Source of the DNA: Nanobdellota archaeon | GTDB taxonomy: Archaea > Nanobdellota > Nanobdellia > Pacearchaeales > GW2011-AR1 | Direction: 5' to 3' | DNA: 5,945 nt | NCBI GenBank assembly: GCA_018901625.1 | Contig: JAHIEM010000132.1 | Coordinates: 1 to 5,945 of the forward strand | Shown: positions 1 through 5,759 of the stretch, in pieces | Layout: the number at the start of each line of letters is the position of its first letter | How positions within the stretch are numbered: the stretch's first letter is position 1 | Made by a program: the position numbers and the translations under genes | The notes under the pieces: model-generated | What the model was told of the DNA's origin: nothing | Seen by the model: only the letters and a program-made list of their open reading frames with translations | Database searches by the model: none

Positions 1-1424
1 AATCCTACCAAATTCCTCAAACTTTTTGGCAACTTCTCATAACTTCTAATATTCTCAGTTGGCCCCTTCCATCCCGGCAAAGTAACATAATTTGGCTCGC
101 AGTGCTGCAAAACATCAACGTCACTCGAAGCCATTTCAAACTTATGCCCCGGCTCAATCCATCGGTTAGCACAAAAATACCTCGGTCCTCTGTAAGTATA
201 AGACTCGCAAATTCTTACCTCTTTCGCGCCATCAAAAACCTGCAGCTTTGTTAACGCAACATCCCTTCCATTAGTTAACATTGCATATCTCAGCCAAGGC
301 AAATCAAGCCACCCGGTTCTTCTCGGCCTCCCGGTAGTTGCGCCATACTCACCACCCGCTTTTCTAACAGCAATACCTTGAATGAATTCATTCCTAGAAT
401 TGATATTCGCGCGAGGATAATTTCGCTCTTCATCCTCACGTGTAGATTTTGCACAGTGTTCAGCAGATTTCCTGCCCCCCATCTCTGTAGGAAACGGACT
501 ATCTCCTGCATCAACACGAGTCTTATAGGGGGCCTTAACAACTCCCAAGACGAGGTCAACATCACTCCCTTTCACTCCACACCCCTTAGCTAACCCCTCA
601 ATAGAGCAATCAGAGCATGTAACAAACGGATAGCTTCCATAATCTATACTTAATCCGTGTCCCTGAGCCCCTTCAAGCAGTATTTTCATGCCATCTGCAA
701 CAGCCTCTCTGACCATAGCATCAACATCGCTAACAAGAGGTTCCAGCCTCTTCCCGTATTCAGAATATCTCTCGATAATAGAGTCAACATCAAATATTGA
801 TTTCTGGTCAAAGAAAATTCCTCTTTCTAAATGATCGTGCTGCATAATCTTTCTTAAAACATTTCTATCAACTCTATCAAGCAAAACTAACTTATCTTTC
901 AAATTTTTCCTGACTTTTCTGGCAAGAACATCTTTATTCATCATGTCATTCACAGTGAGTCCAACTCGGGCATAGTGGTCAGTATAAACAGGTCCAATTC
1001 CCCTGCCAGTAGTTCCAATCTTTTCTCCTCCAGAAGCTGCAGCTTCCTTAACTCTATCCATCACTAGATGTTGAGGTAAAATCAACTTAGCATTATAAGC
1101 AACTCTCAAGTTTCTAGTGTCAATTTTCTTACCAGCAAGTTCGTCAAACTCCTCGCAAACACCTCTTGGATCAAAAGCAACACCATTTCCAATATAATTA
1201 AAAACATCTGGATTTAATATTCCGCACGGAACAGTATGCCCCACATGAACCATCTCTCCAACTTTCATTGTATGCCCTGCATTTCCTCCACCAGTGCCCC
1301 TAACAACAACATCAGCCCACTCTGAAGCGAGCCAGTCTACAAGTTTTCCCTTTCCAGTATCTCCCCACTGATTGCAAACAACTGCAATTACTTGTTTTCC
1401 ATTTGTTAATTTTTCAAGTTTCAT
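1..1424 (-). CDS. purA: Adenylosuccinate synthetase, C-terminus cut by window edge
   Basis: Cytosolic enzyme that joins IMP and L-aspartate, normally using GTP, to make adenylosuccinate, the first step from IMP to AMP. The frame is open from the ATG at 1424 to base 3 (474 codons, no stop). Visible family motifs: WGDTGKGK 20-27 with catalytic Asp22, NAGHT 48-52 with catalytic His51, GTTGRGIGP 137-145, EGAQG 251-255, YPFVT 265-269, FPTE 311-314, GATTGRPRRTGWLD 361-374, and TKLQVFDG 392-399. By comparison with E. coli PurA (about 430 aa, recalled), some 30-35 residues are missing beyond the edge, so the full protein would be near 505 aa. The extra length is mostly a charged insert at about 315-358. 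Oddities: Thr23 replaces the usual Glu after the catalytic Asp, and Gln395 replaces the Asp that reads guanine. The start overlaps the guaB stop by 4 bases (ATGA), implying translational coupling. Family certain; nucleotide preference uncertain. Confidence 0.95.
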   Translation of the reverse strand, partial: MKLEKLTNGKQVIAVVCNQWGDTGKGKLVDWLASEWADVVVRGTGGGNAGHTMKVGEMVHVGHTVPCGILNPDVFNYIGNGVAFDPRGVCEEFDELAGKKIDTRNLRVAYNAKLILPQHLVMDRVKEAAASGGEKIGTTGRGIGPVYTDHYARVGLTVNDMMNKDVLARKVRKNLKDKLVLLDRVDRNVLRKIMQHDHLERGIFFDQKSIFDVDSIIERYSEYGKRLEPLVSDVDAMVREAVADGMKILLEGAQGHGLSIDYGSYPFVTCSDCSIEGLAKGCGVKGSDVDLVLGVVKAPYKTRVDAGDSPFPTEMGGRKSAEHCAKSTREDEERNYPRANINSRNEFIQGIAVRKAGGEYGATTGRPRRTGWLDLPWLRYAMLTNGRDVALTKLQVFDGAKEVRICESYTYRGPRYFCANRWIEPGHKFEMASSDVDVLQHCEPNYVTLPGWKGPTENIRSYEKLPKSLRNLVG

Positions 1425-2953
1425 CTTCTATAATTCGGCGCCTCCTCAATTATTTCAACATCATGAGGGTGACTCTCAACATGCCCAGCAGCACTAATTC
1501 TAATAAATCTCGCTCTCTCTCTAAGTCTAGGAATTGTCCTAGCTCCTAAATATCCCATTCCACTCCTAATTCCGCCAACTAACTGATAAATAACCTCAGA
1601 AGCAGAGCCCTTCAAAGGAACTCTGGTTTCTACACCCTCTGGAACAAGTTTCTCTGCTCCCTTCTGCGAATATCTATCAGCACTCTGATTCTGAGTCATT
1701 GCACCTACAGAACCCATCCCCCTATAAAGCTTAAATCTTGCTCCGCCCTTTCCAACAACAATCTGCCCAGCAGATTCCTCAGTTGCAGCAAATAAACCCC
1801 CAGCCATTGCACAGTCTGCACCAGCAGCCAGAGCCTTAACTATATCGCCTGAAAATCTAATTCCTCCGTCAGCAATTGCTCTTTTTCCTCTTTTCCTCGC
1901 AGCTCTCGCACAATCATAAACAGCAGTCAATTGCGGAACCCCGATTCCTGCAACAATCCTAGTAGTGCAAATTGCACCTGCTCCAATTCCAATTTTGATT
2001 GCATCAGCACCAGCATTAATTAAGTCAACTGCTCCAGAATAAGTTGCAACATTCCCAGCAACTAACCCGTAATCATAATTCTTAAATTCTCTTCTTAAAG
2101 TTCTGACAGAATTAATAACATTCTCACTATCTCCGTGAGCAGTTCCAACTAATAATGCATCACATCTCGCTTCAAGTAACTTGCCTGCTCTCTCCATAAA
2201 TTTATCTCTGCTTTTGTTATCACTCTTGTCAAAAACTCCCACATTAGCTCCAACTCTTAATCTTCCCTCACTGTCTCTATTGTACATCGGAGTTGCTCCC
2301 TCAACTATTTCAGCAACATCCTTGAAAGTATACATTCCTCTTAAAGTTCCGTCTCTCTTTATGATTATTAGTTTCCCAGTCTTGCTTTTAGTCATAAAAT
2401 CATATGCTTCTCCGGCACTCATCACTTTAGAAGTTTTTACAGGCTCTCTAACCATAAAATCCCGAACTAAATCAGAATCCTTAGCAAAACGAGTCTGATC
2501 CCGAGTAACTAAGCCGATAACTTTCCCCCCAGAATTTAAAACAACTAAACTAGAGAATCTATTCCCGTATTTCAAAAGAGTTTCTCTAACACCTCGTTTA
2601 GTCTGAGTATCAAGAGTTGTTACTGGTTTATCTATTAGTTTATTAAAAGCGTACTTAGTAGAATAAGCCCACCCAACCTGCTCATCTATATCCGGGTGCT
2701 TCCATAAAAATCCTAAACCCCCCTCCATAGCAATCTTTATTGCAAATTTTGCTTCAGTAACAGTATCCATATCAGCACTTACAAGAGGAGTATGTAATTG
2801 AATTCTTGAAGTAAGAAAAGTGTCTAAACAAACATCTCTCGGAACAATCCTGCTTCTCCGAGGTTCCAGTAAAACATCATCAAAAGTTATTCCCTCAAAT
2901 CTTCTATTCCAAAAATCAAAAAACCTCTCTCGCTGTGATTTTTTAGTTGGCAT
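1421..2953 (-). CDS. guaB: IMP dehydrogenase
   Basis: Oxidises IMP to XMP with NAD+, the committed step to GMP. 510 aa, the usual length. Domain order: N-terminal barrel part with TFDDVLLEP (23-31) and SADMDTVTE (59-67); a Bateman module of two CBS domains at about 107-225; then the rest of the barrel with GRLRVGA (230-236), the catalytic loop GIGAGAICTT (322-331, nucleophile Cys329), ADGGIRFSGD (361-370), YRGMGS (410-415), and the mobile flap with Arg427-Tyr428 and KLVPEGVETRVP (435-446). It ends with HPHDVEIIEEAPNY (495-508), the typical IMPDH tail. The flap Arg-Tyr pair and the CBS module argue against GMP reductase. Odd residues: Gly270 in VGTAHG, where the family has Asp, and Ala for Pro and Ser in the usual GIGPGSICTT. 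The ATG at 2953 is the first start after an in-frame TGA at 2966-2968; no clear ribosome binding site. It lies 72 bases after purH. Confidence 0.96.
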   Translation of the reverse strand: MPTKKSQRERFFDFWNRRFEGITFDDVLLEPRRSRIVPRDVCLDTFLTSRIQLHTPLVSADMDTVTEAKFAIKIAMEGGLGFLWKHPDIDEQVGWAYSTKYAFNKLIDKPVTTLDTQTKRGVRETLLKYGNRFSSLVVLNSGGKVIGLVTRDQTRFAKDSDLVRDFMVREPVKTSKVMSAGEAYDFMTKSKTGKLIIIKRDGTLRGMYTFKDVAEIVEGATPMYNRDSEGRLRVGANVGVFDKSDNKSRDKFMERAGKLLEARCDALLVGTAHGDSENVINSVRTLRREFKNYDYGLVAGNVATYSGAVDLINAGADAIKIGIGAGAICTTRIVAGIGVPQLTAVYDCARAARKRGKRAIADGGIRFSGDIVKALAAGADCAMAGGLFAATEESAGQIVVGKGGARFKLYRGMGSVGAMTQNQSADRYSQKGAEKLVPEGVETRVPLKGSASEVIYQLVGGIRSGMGYLGARTIPRLRERARFIRISAAGHVESHPHDVEIIEEAPNYRR

Positions 2954-2955
2954 TT

Positions 2956-3021
2956 TTAACTGCCATCAAGAATTTTCATTCTTGAGGAATGAGAAATTGA
3001 AAATTTATTTTGAATTTTCAT
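2956..3021 (-). CDS. Possible 21-codon ORF bridging purH and guaB
   Basis: A small frame with ATG at 3019-3021 and TAA at 2956-2958. It starts 4 bases after the purH stop and ends 2 bases before the guaB ATG, so it fills the only real gap in the operon. It contains an in-frame 10-base direct repeat, ATGAAAATTC (3012-3021 and 2970-2979, 42 bases apart), and the hairpin at 2966-2985. No ribosome binding site is seen. The peptide is polar and matches nothing I recognise. It may keep ribosomes moving from purH to guaB, or may be chance. Confidence 0.22.
   Translation of the reverse strand: MKIQNKFSISHSSRMKILDGS
2966..2985 (-). promoter_or_regulatory. Hairpin with GAAA tetraloop in the purH-guaB gap
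   Basis: On the transcript strand, TCAAGAAT - GAAA - ATTCTTGA forms a perfect 8-bp stem closed by a GNRA-type tetraloop, 12 bases upstream of the guaB start. No T-run follows it, so it does not look like a terminator. It could stabilise or process the mRNA, or control access to the guaB start. Confidence 0.4.
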
Positions 3022-3025
3022 GTTT

Positions 3026-4189
3026 TTAAATATGCAAAAAACACCTTTCAAGTGATGCAATCAAGGGAATATTATGCTCATTTGCAGCCTCAATTACTTG
3101 AGAATCAGCCATTGAACCTGCAGGCCAGACAACTGCCTTAACTCCCTCTGCAGCAACAGCATCAATACAGTCTCTTGAAGGAAAAAATGCATCAGATGAC
3201 ATTACACTCCCTTCTAAAGAGTGTCCCTTCTGTTTTGCTTTAGCAATTGCCTGCTCAACAGCACCAATTCTTTCTTGCTGTCCTGTTCCAACAGCAAGTG
3301 CCATTCCATCTCTAACAAAAACAATTCCATTACTTCTTACATTAACATTAAGCCACCAAGCTGTTAGTGCATCTTGCAATTGTTTCGGAGTTGGCTTAGC
3401 TTGAACAACATAATCTTTGCCCCCATTCTTTGCAGCATCAGAATTAGGAATCATCGGGTCTGTAACAAAATCTTCTGCCCTTCTGATTCTTGTTAAGTAA
3501 GGAGTCTCTAAAGTGATTGTCCCATCAACAAGATTTCTTAAATTCAAGTATCCCTCGACAGAATCCCCAACAAATTTAGGAACAGCAGCCAAAGCAACAG
3601 AGTCATATTTCGCAACCCTTACACCATTGTTTAGTTTCTTTGTTCCCTCATTTCTTCTTAAGATCTCAAGAGCCTTTTCAGAATAATCTGGAGCAATAAC
3701 TCCTTCAACAAAAGTTTTCATAATCTCTTCTGCAATCCCTGCAGTTACAGGATAATTAAAACCAACTACAGAACCAAAATGACTTCTCTCATCACCTCTT
3801 CTAGCATCAACATAAAGAGAAGACGGAACCTCAGAATCAGGATTAGTCAAGACTTTAAAACCACACGGATTCAAATGTTTCATTGCAACAGTTGCAGGCT
3901 GTGCAAAATATCTTAAAATACTCAAAGCCTGGCTCATATCTTGCAGATTAGTAAGAGACAGCCCAGCCTTGCCTCCTTTTAACATCTCTAAACTCCCAAC
4001 AGAGAGAGGAAATGCAACAGGAGCGTAAGCTGCAAATGGTTGGTGAGGATTTGTTCCGTATCTTAAATCCATTGGAACTCTATGAAAGACAATTCCCTGT
4101 TCTCCGAGAGTTAGTTCAGCTGTCTGAGGAAAATCTGCTCTTATCGCAGTCTTGTATGCATCTTTAAAACTTGAAACATCAGTTGCCAT
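3026..4189 (-). CDS. purH: AICAR transformylase (PurH C-terminal domain only, PurH2 type)
   Basis: Transfers a formyl group from 10-formyl-tetrahydrofolate to AICAR, giving FAICAR. 387 aa. Motifs: LRYGTNPHQ (42-50), KHLNPCG (104-110, with the catalytic Lys-His pair 104-105), RSNGIVFV (285-292), GTGQQER (301-307), SDAFFPSRD (332-340), and a C-terminal RCFLH (382-386) in place of the usual RHFRH. The N-terminal IMP cyclohydrolase (MGS-like) domain of bifunctional bacterial PurH (about 520-530 aa) is absent, and purO next door supplies that activity. Most archaea instead use formate-dependent PurP, so a folate-dependent enzyme suggests acquisition from bacteria (inference). The ATG at 4187-4189 lies inside the purO end (11-base overlap), directly after a run of A, with no clear ribosome binding site, so translation is probably coupled to purO. 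An in-frame TAG at 4199-4201 excludes a longer N-terminus. Confidence 0.9.
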   Translation of the reverse strand: MATDVSSFKDAYKTAIRADFPQTAELTLGEQGIVFHRVPMDLRYGTNPHQPFAAYAPVAFPLSVGSLEMLKGGKAGLSLTNLQDMSQALSILRYFAQPATVAMKHLNPCGFKVLTNPDSEVPSSLYVDARRGDERSHFGSVVGFNYPVTAGIAEEIMKTFVEGVIAPDYSEKALEILRRNEGTKKLNNGVRVAKYDSVALAAVPKFVGDSVEGYLNLRNLVDGTITLETPYLTRIRRAEDFVTDPMIPNSDAAKNGGKDYVVQAKPTPKQLQDALTAWWLNVNVRSNGIVFVRDGMALAVGTGQQERIGAVEQAIAKAKQKGHSLEGSVMSSDAFFPSRDCIDAVAAEGVKAVVWPAGSMADSQVIEAANEHNIPLIASLERCFLHI

Positions 4190-5012
4190 TTTTTTTGTCT
4201 AAGTCACACCGATTTATCATAAAGTAGGGGATATTTCCTCTATCTAGACGAGAAGCAACAACAACACCCACTCTAAAATCATCTCCAGGAGAAACATACT
4301 GCCCACCTTGTTTAGGTCCAAGTGCTTCGTAAATAAATTCTGCAGTCTCTCGCAAGCTCCTGCCAGGTACAACAAAATCAAGAGGCTCGCCTTCAAAACT
4401 TGGAAGAACCTCTCCTTTTCCAACATTCCTTCCAGTATAAGTTGAAATAAACTTACCTATCCCATCTTCAAGTGGAAATCCAAAAAATTGTTTTTGACAA
4501 GGATTATCAAAACCGCCAGGAAGTTTTTTTGAAATTGCAAGTGCTCCCGCGCCCTTGTTAACTATTCCAGAGATTCTAGGAGTAAAATTGGGAGCATCTG
4601 GCTCAAAGCTAGCAATATCTACTCCACTGACTTCATAACTTCCACCCAAAGCACCCATTAAATTTCTAACTGGGCTAAATACGTGAGAAAGTGCATTTGC
4701 TGCTTCTCCCCACAACAATTCTGTTTGTAATCCGTTACTAACAACTAATCCGTCCCTGACTCCAAGAACTGCACTATAAATCAGCAAAGCAGGATTTCCT
4801 TTTCTCAAAGTCTCAGGATCAGTTGGCGCAGTTTTTATTGCCATCCCCCTGATTCCATCACTCACTACTTCGAATCTCCTCGCTCTGCTTGAAGGACTTC
4901 TGCCAGTCACAAAATAAGCAGCAAACTCTCCCCCGTCACATCTCCCGATTAAGATTCCTCTTCCTAAATATTCTTGTTTTGCTAACCATCCAATATCTTT
5001 TAATTCTGTCAT
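4179..5012 (-). CDS. purO: IMP cyclohydrolase, PurO type
   Basis: Closes the ring of FAICAR to give IMP, the last step of de novo purine synthesis; unrelated to the cyclohydrolase domain of PurH. Motifs of the PurO (IMP_cyclohyd) family: YLGRGILIG (15-23), TGRSPSSRARRF (36-47, compare the usual GRSxNSRNR), GNPALLIYSA (72-81), EPDAPNFTPRISGI (137-150), and a C-terminal FRVGVVVASR (246-255). I chose the ATG at 5010-5012 (277 aa). A TTG at 5022-5024 would add four residues but is less likely; an in-frame TAA lies just before it at 5025-5027. At 277 aa it is longer than the roughly 200-aa methanogen PurO, as many bacterial members also are. No ribosome binding site or correctly spaced TATA box precedes the ATG, so the message must have a leader. 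It is the first gene of the purine operon and overlaps purH by 11 bases. Confidence 0.9.
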   Translation of the reverse strand: MTELKDIGWLAKQEYLGRGILIGRCDGGEFAAYFVTGRSPSSRARRFEVVSDGIRGMAIKTAPTDPETLRKGNPALLIYSAVLGVRDGLVVSNGLQTELLWGEAANALSHVFSPVRNLMGALGGSYEVSGVDIASFEPDAPNFTPRISGIVNKGAGALAISKKLPGGFDNPCQKQFFGFPLEDGIGKFISTYTGRNVGKGEVLPSFEGEPLDFVVPGRSLRETAEFIYEALGPKQGGQYVSPGDDFRVGVVVASRLDRGNIPYFMINRCDLDKKNGN

Positions 5013-5029
5013 CTTATGCAGCAATTAGA

Positions 5030-5080
5030 TTATTTACTACTAGTTGAACCAAAAACAACATTCACCAACCGTCTTTTCAT
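5030..5080 (-). CDS. Possible leaderless 16-codon upstream ORF ahead of purO
   Basis: ATG at 5078-5080, TAA at 5030-5032, encoding MKRRLVNVVFGSTSSK. The A of the ATG lies 25.5 bases from the centre of the TTTAAATA box at 5102-5109. That is the same spacing as at the leaderless gene at 5915, so a transcript from this box would begin at or next to this ATG. The stop is 17 bases before the purO ATG. There is no run of codons suggesting classical attenuation. It could be a leader peptide that loads ribosomes for purO, or chance. Confidence 0.35.
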   Translation of the reverse strand: MKRRLVNVVFGSTSSK

Positions 5081-5101
5081 TTTATTTTTTAGAATCCAGT
5101 C

Positions 5102-5119
5102 TATTTAAAATATTATATA
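5102..5119 (-). promoter_or_regulatory. Archaeal promoter of the purine operon
   Basis: On the minus strand two TATA-like octamers lie close together: TATATAAT (5119-5112) and TTTAAATA (5109-5102). The second fits the archaeal box best and predicts a start near 5080, giving a leader of about 68 bases ahead of purO. The first would start transcription near 5090. It sits in the 139-base gap (5025-5163) between the membrane-protein pair and purO, so the operon probably has its own promoter, though read-through from upstream is possible. Confidence 0.55.
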
Positions 5120-5163
5120 CTAACAACTATAAGTTTATTCACCACTTAAACTAAACACTAAAA

Positions 5164-5388
5164 TTATCCAGAAAGATTAGCAGTTTTATTTATCTCAGGC
5201 AGCCAGTTCATTCTGATAACATTTCCAGTCATTGCTCCAGCATTATCGAAAATCTGAGAGAGCCATAAAGAGTACATCCCAACAAATTTGTCTATGTTCT
5301 CAGAACAATTCAGCGCAAGATTATTCTCAGAAATAATAAAAAACATTCCAATCAAGAAGAACATCAAAAGAACTATCACAATCTTCAC
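5164..5388 (-). CDS. Small single-span membrane protein, paralogue of the upstream gene
   Basis: Function unknown. 74 aa from a GTG at 5386-5388, one base after the TAA of the preceding gene. A GGGGG at 5394-5398 sits 5 bases ahead as ribosome binding site. A longer frame upstream exists, but it would overlap the neighbour by 77 bases and destroy the match between the two proteins. Residues 2-19 form one hydrophobic helix with a Lys before it, so the N-terminus is probably inside and the rest outside. Residues 39-62 match residues 70-93 of the upstream protein at 11 of 24 positions (Y-x2-WL-x3-FDN-x5-GN-x-I-R-M-N-W). The tail has two N-glycosylation sequons, Asn67-Lys-Thr and Asn71-Leu-Ser. 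It could be a membrane anchor or subunit working with its paralogue. Confidence 0.75.
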   Translation of the reverse strand: MKIVIVLLMFFLIGMFFIISENNLALNCSENIDKFVGMYSLWLSQIFDNAGAMTGNVIRMNWLPEINKTANLSG

Positions 5389-5389
5389 A

Positions 5390-5692
5390 TTATCCCCCAG
5401 TAGAATTCCCTGCCCAGTCCATCTTAATAGCATTTCCAAGAAGAGATTTAGTATTATCAAATGCATGAATCAGCCAAGAGAAGTATATCTTTCCTGCTGT
5501 GACCCATCCCTCAAAAGACTTAAAATCAATTGCCTTATTAGCTAAAATGCTAGATGATGTAAAATAAAGGAATATCATTAACAGCACAAGAATCAATGCA
5601 AAGAACCTATGCTTGACATGTCTCACCTTAAGTAAAACTAAGAATACTACTAATAATACACCCAAAATAATCCAGCTAAATCCTGCAATCAT
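5390..5692 (-). CDS. Small two-span membrane protein of unknown function
   Basis: 100 aa, not recognised. Two hydrophobic helices (about 3-21 and 30-47) are separated by a strongly basic stretch (residues 22-29, KVRHVKHR). By the positive-inside rule the loop is cytoplasmic and both ends face outward. The C-terminal half (about 55-93) is amphipathic and aromatic-rich (FEGW, IYFSWL, FDN, GNAIKMDW), followed by a short tail with an Asn96-Ser-Thr sequon. Residues 26-93 align with the whole of the next protein downstream, so the pair came from a tandem duplication in which this copy gained, or the other lost, the first helix. The ATG at 5690-5692 follows a good ribosome binding site (GAGGT, 5700-5704) and a strong TATA box. 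It heads a two-gene unit. Confidence 0.8.
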   Translation of the reverse strand: MIAGFSWIILGVLLVVFLVLLKVRHVKHRFFALILVLLMIFLYFTSSSILANKAIDFKSFEGWVTAGKIYFSWLIHAFDNTKSLLGNAIKMDWAGNSTGG

Positions 5693-5699
5693 CTCTTTT

Positions 5700-5704
5700 A
5701 CCTC
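5700..5704 (-). promoter_or_regulatory. Ribosome binding site (GAGGT) of the two-span membrane protein
   Basis: GAGGT, complementary to the archaeal 16S 3' end, lies 7 bases before the ATG at 5692 and fixes that start. The purine genes lack such a site. Confidence 0.6.
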
Positions 5705-5725
5705 TTATTACACAGGAACACAAGA

Positions 5726-5740
5726 TATATAAATCTTTTT
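5726..5740 (-). promoter_or_regulatory. BRE/TATA promoter, probably shared with the divergent tRNA
   Basis: On the minus strand an A-rich BRE-like run (about 5734-5740) precedes TTTATATA (5733-5726), a near-perfect archaeal box. It predicts a start near 5704, a leader of about 12 bases. Read on the plus strand the same bases are TATATAAA. Their centre lies about 30 bases before the tRNA 5' end, so one box may serve both directions with a tRNA leader of about 5 bases. Confidence 0.65.
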
Positions 5741-5759
5741 TTCCAAGGTTTTTAAGAAT

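Noticed and set aside
290..565. Second minus-strand frame inside purA
   Set aside because: It overlaps the PurA frame, which contains all the family motifs here, including GATTGR and TGWLD.
378..593. Plus-strand open frame opposite purA
   Set aside because: It lies antisense to a clearly conserved part of PurA and shows no domain or promoter; it is a mirror of the coding constraint.
1..1424. PurA as a phage-type PurZ (2-aminoadenylosuccinate synthetase)
   Set aside because: The catalytic Asp of the GD motif is present (PurZ typically has Ser), and the gene sits in a cellular IMP operon with no phage genes in view.
2181..2498. Plus-strand Leu/Ser-rich open frame opposite guaB
   Set aside because: Low-complexity antisense shadow of the CBS region of IMP dehydrogenase.
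1421..2953. GuaB as a GMP reductase
   Set aside because: It has the Arg-Tyr flap pair and the KLVPEG segment of IMP dehydrogenases, plus the typical HPHDV tail.
5013..5024. TTG start adding four residues (MLHK) to PurO
   Set aside because: The ATG at 5012 is close by and a stronger codon. Neither has a ribosome binding site, and the extra residues show no family match.
5389..5466. A 26-codon N-terminal extension of the downstream small membrane protein (ATG at 5466)
   Set aside because: It would overlap the upstream gene's conserved C-terminus. The GTG at 5388 has a ribosome binding site, gives one-base spacing, and yields a product that matches the paralogue from its first helix.
5288..5545. 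Plus-strand open frame opposite the two small membrane genes
   Set aside because: The minus-strand frames are supported by ribosome binding sites and mutual similarity; this one has neither.
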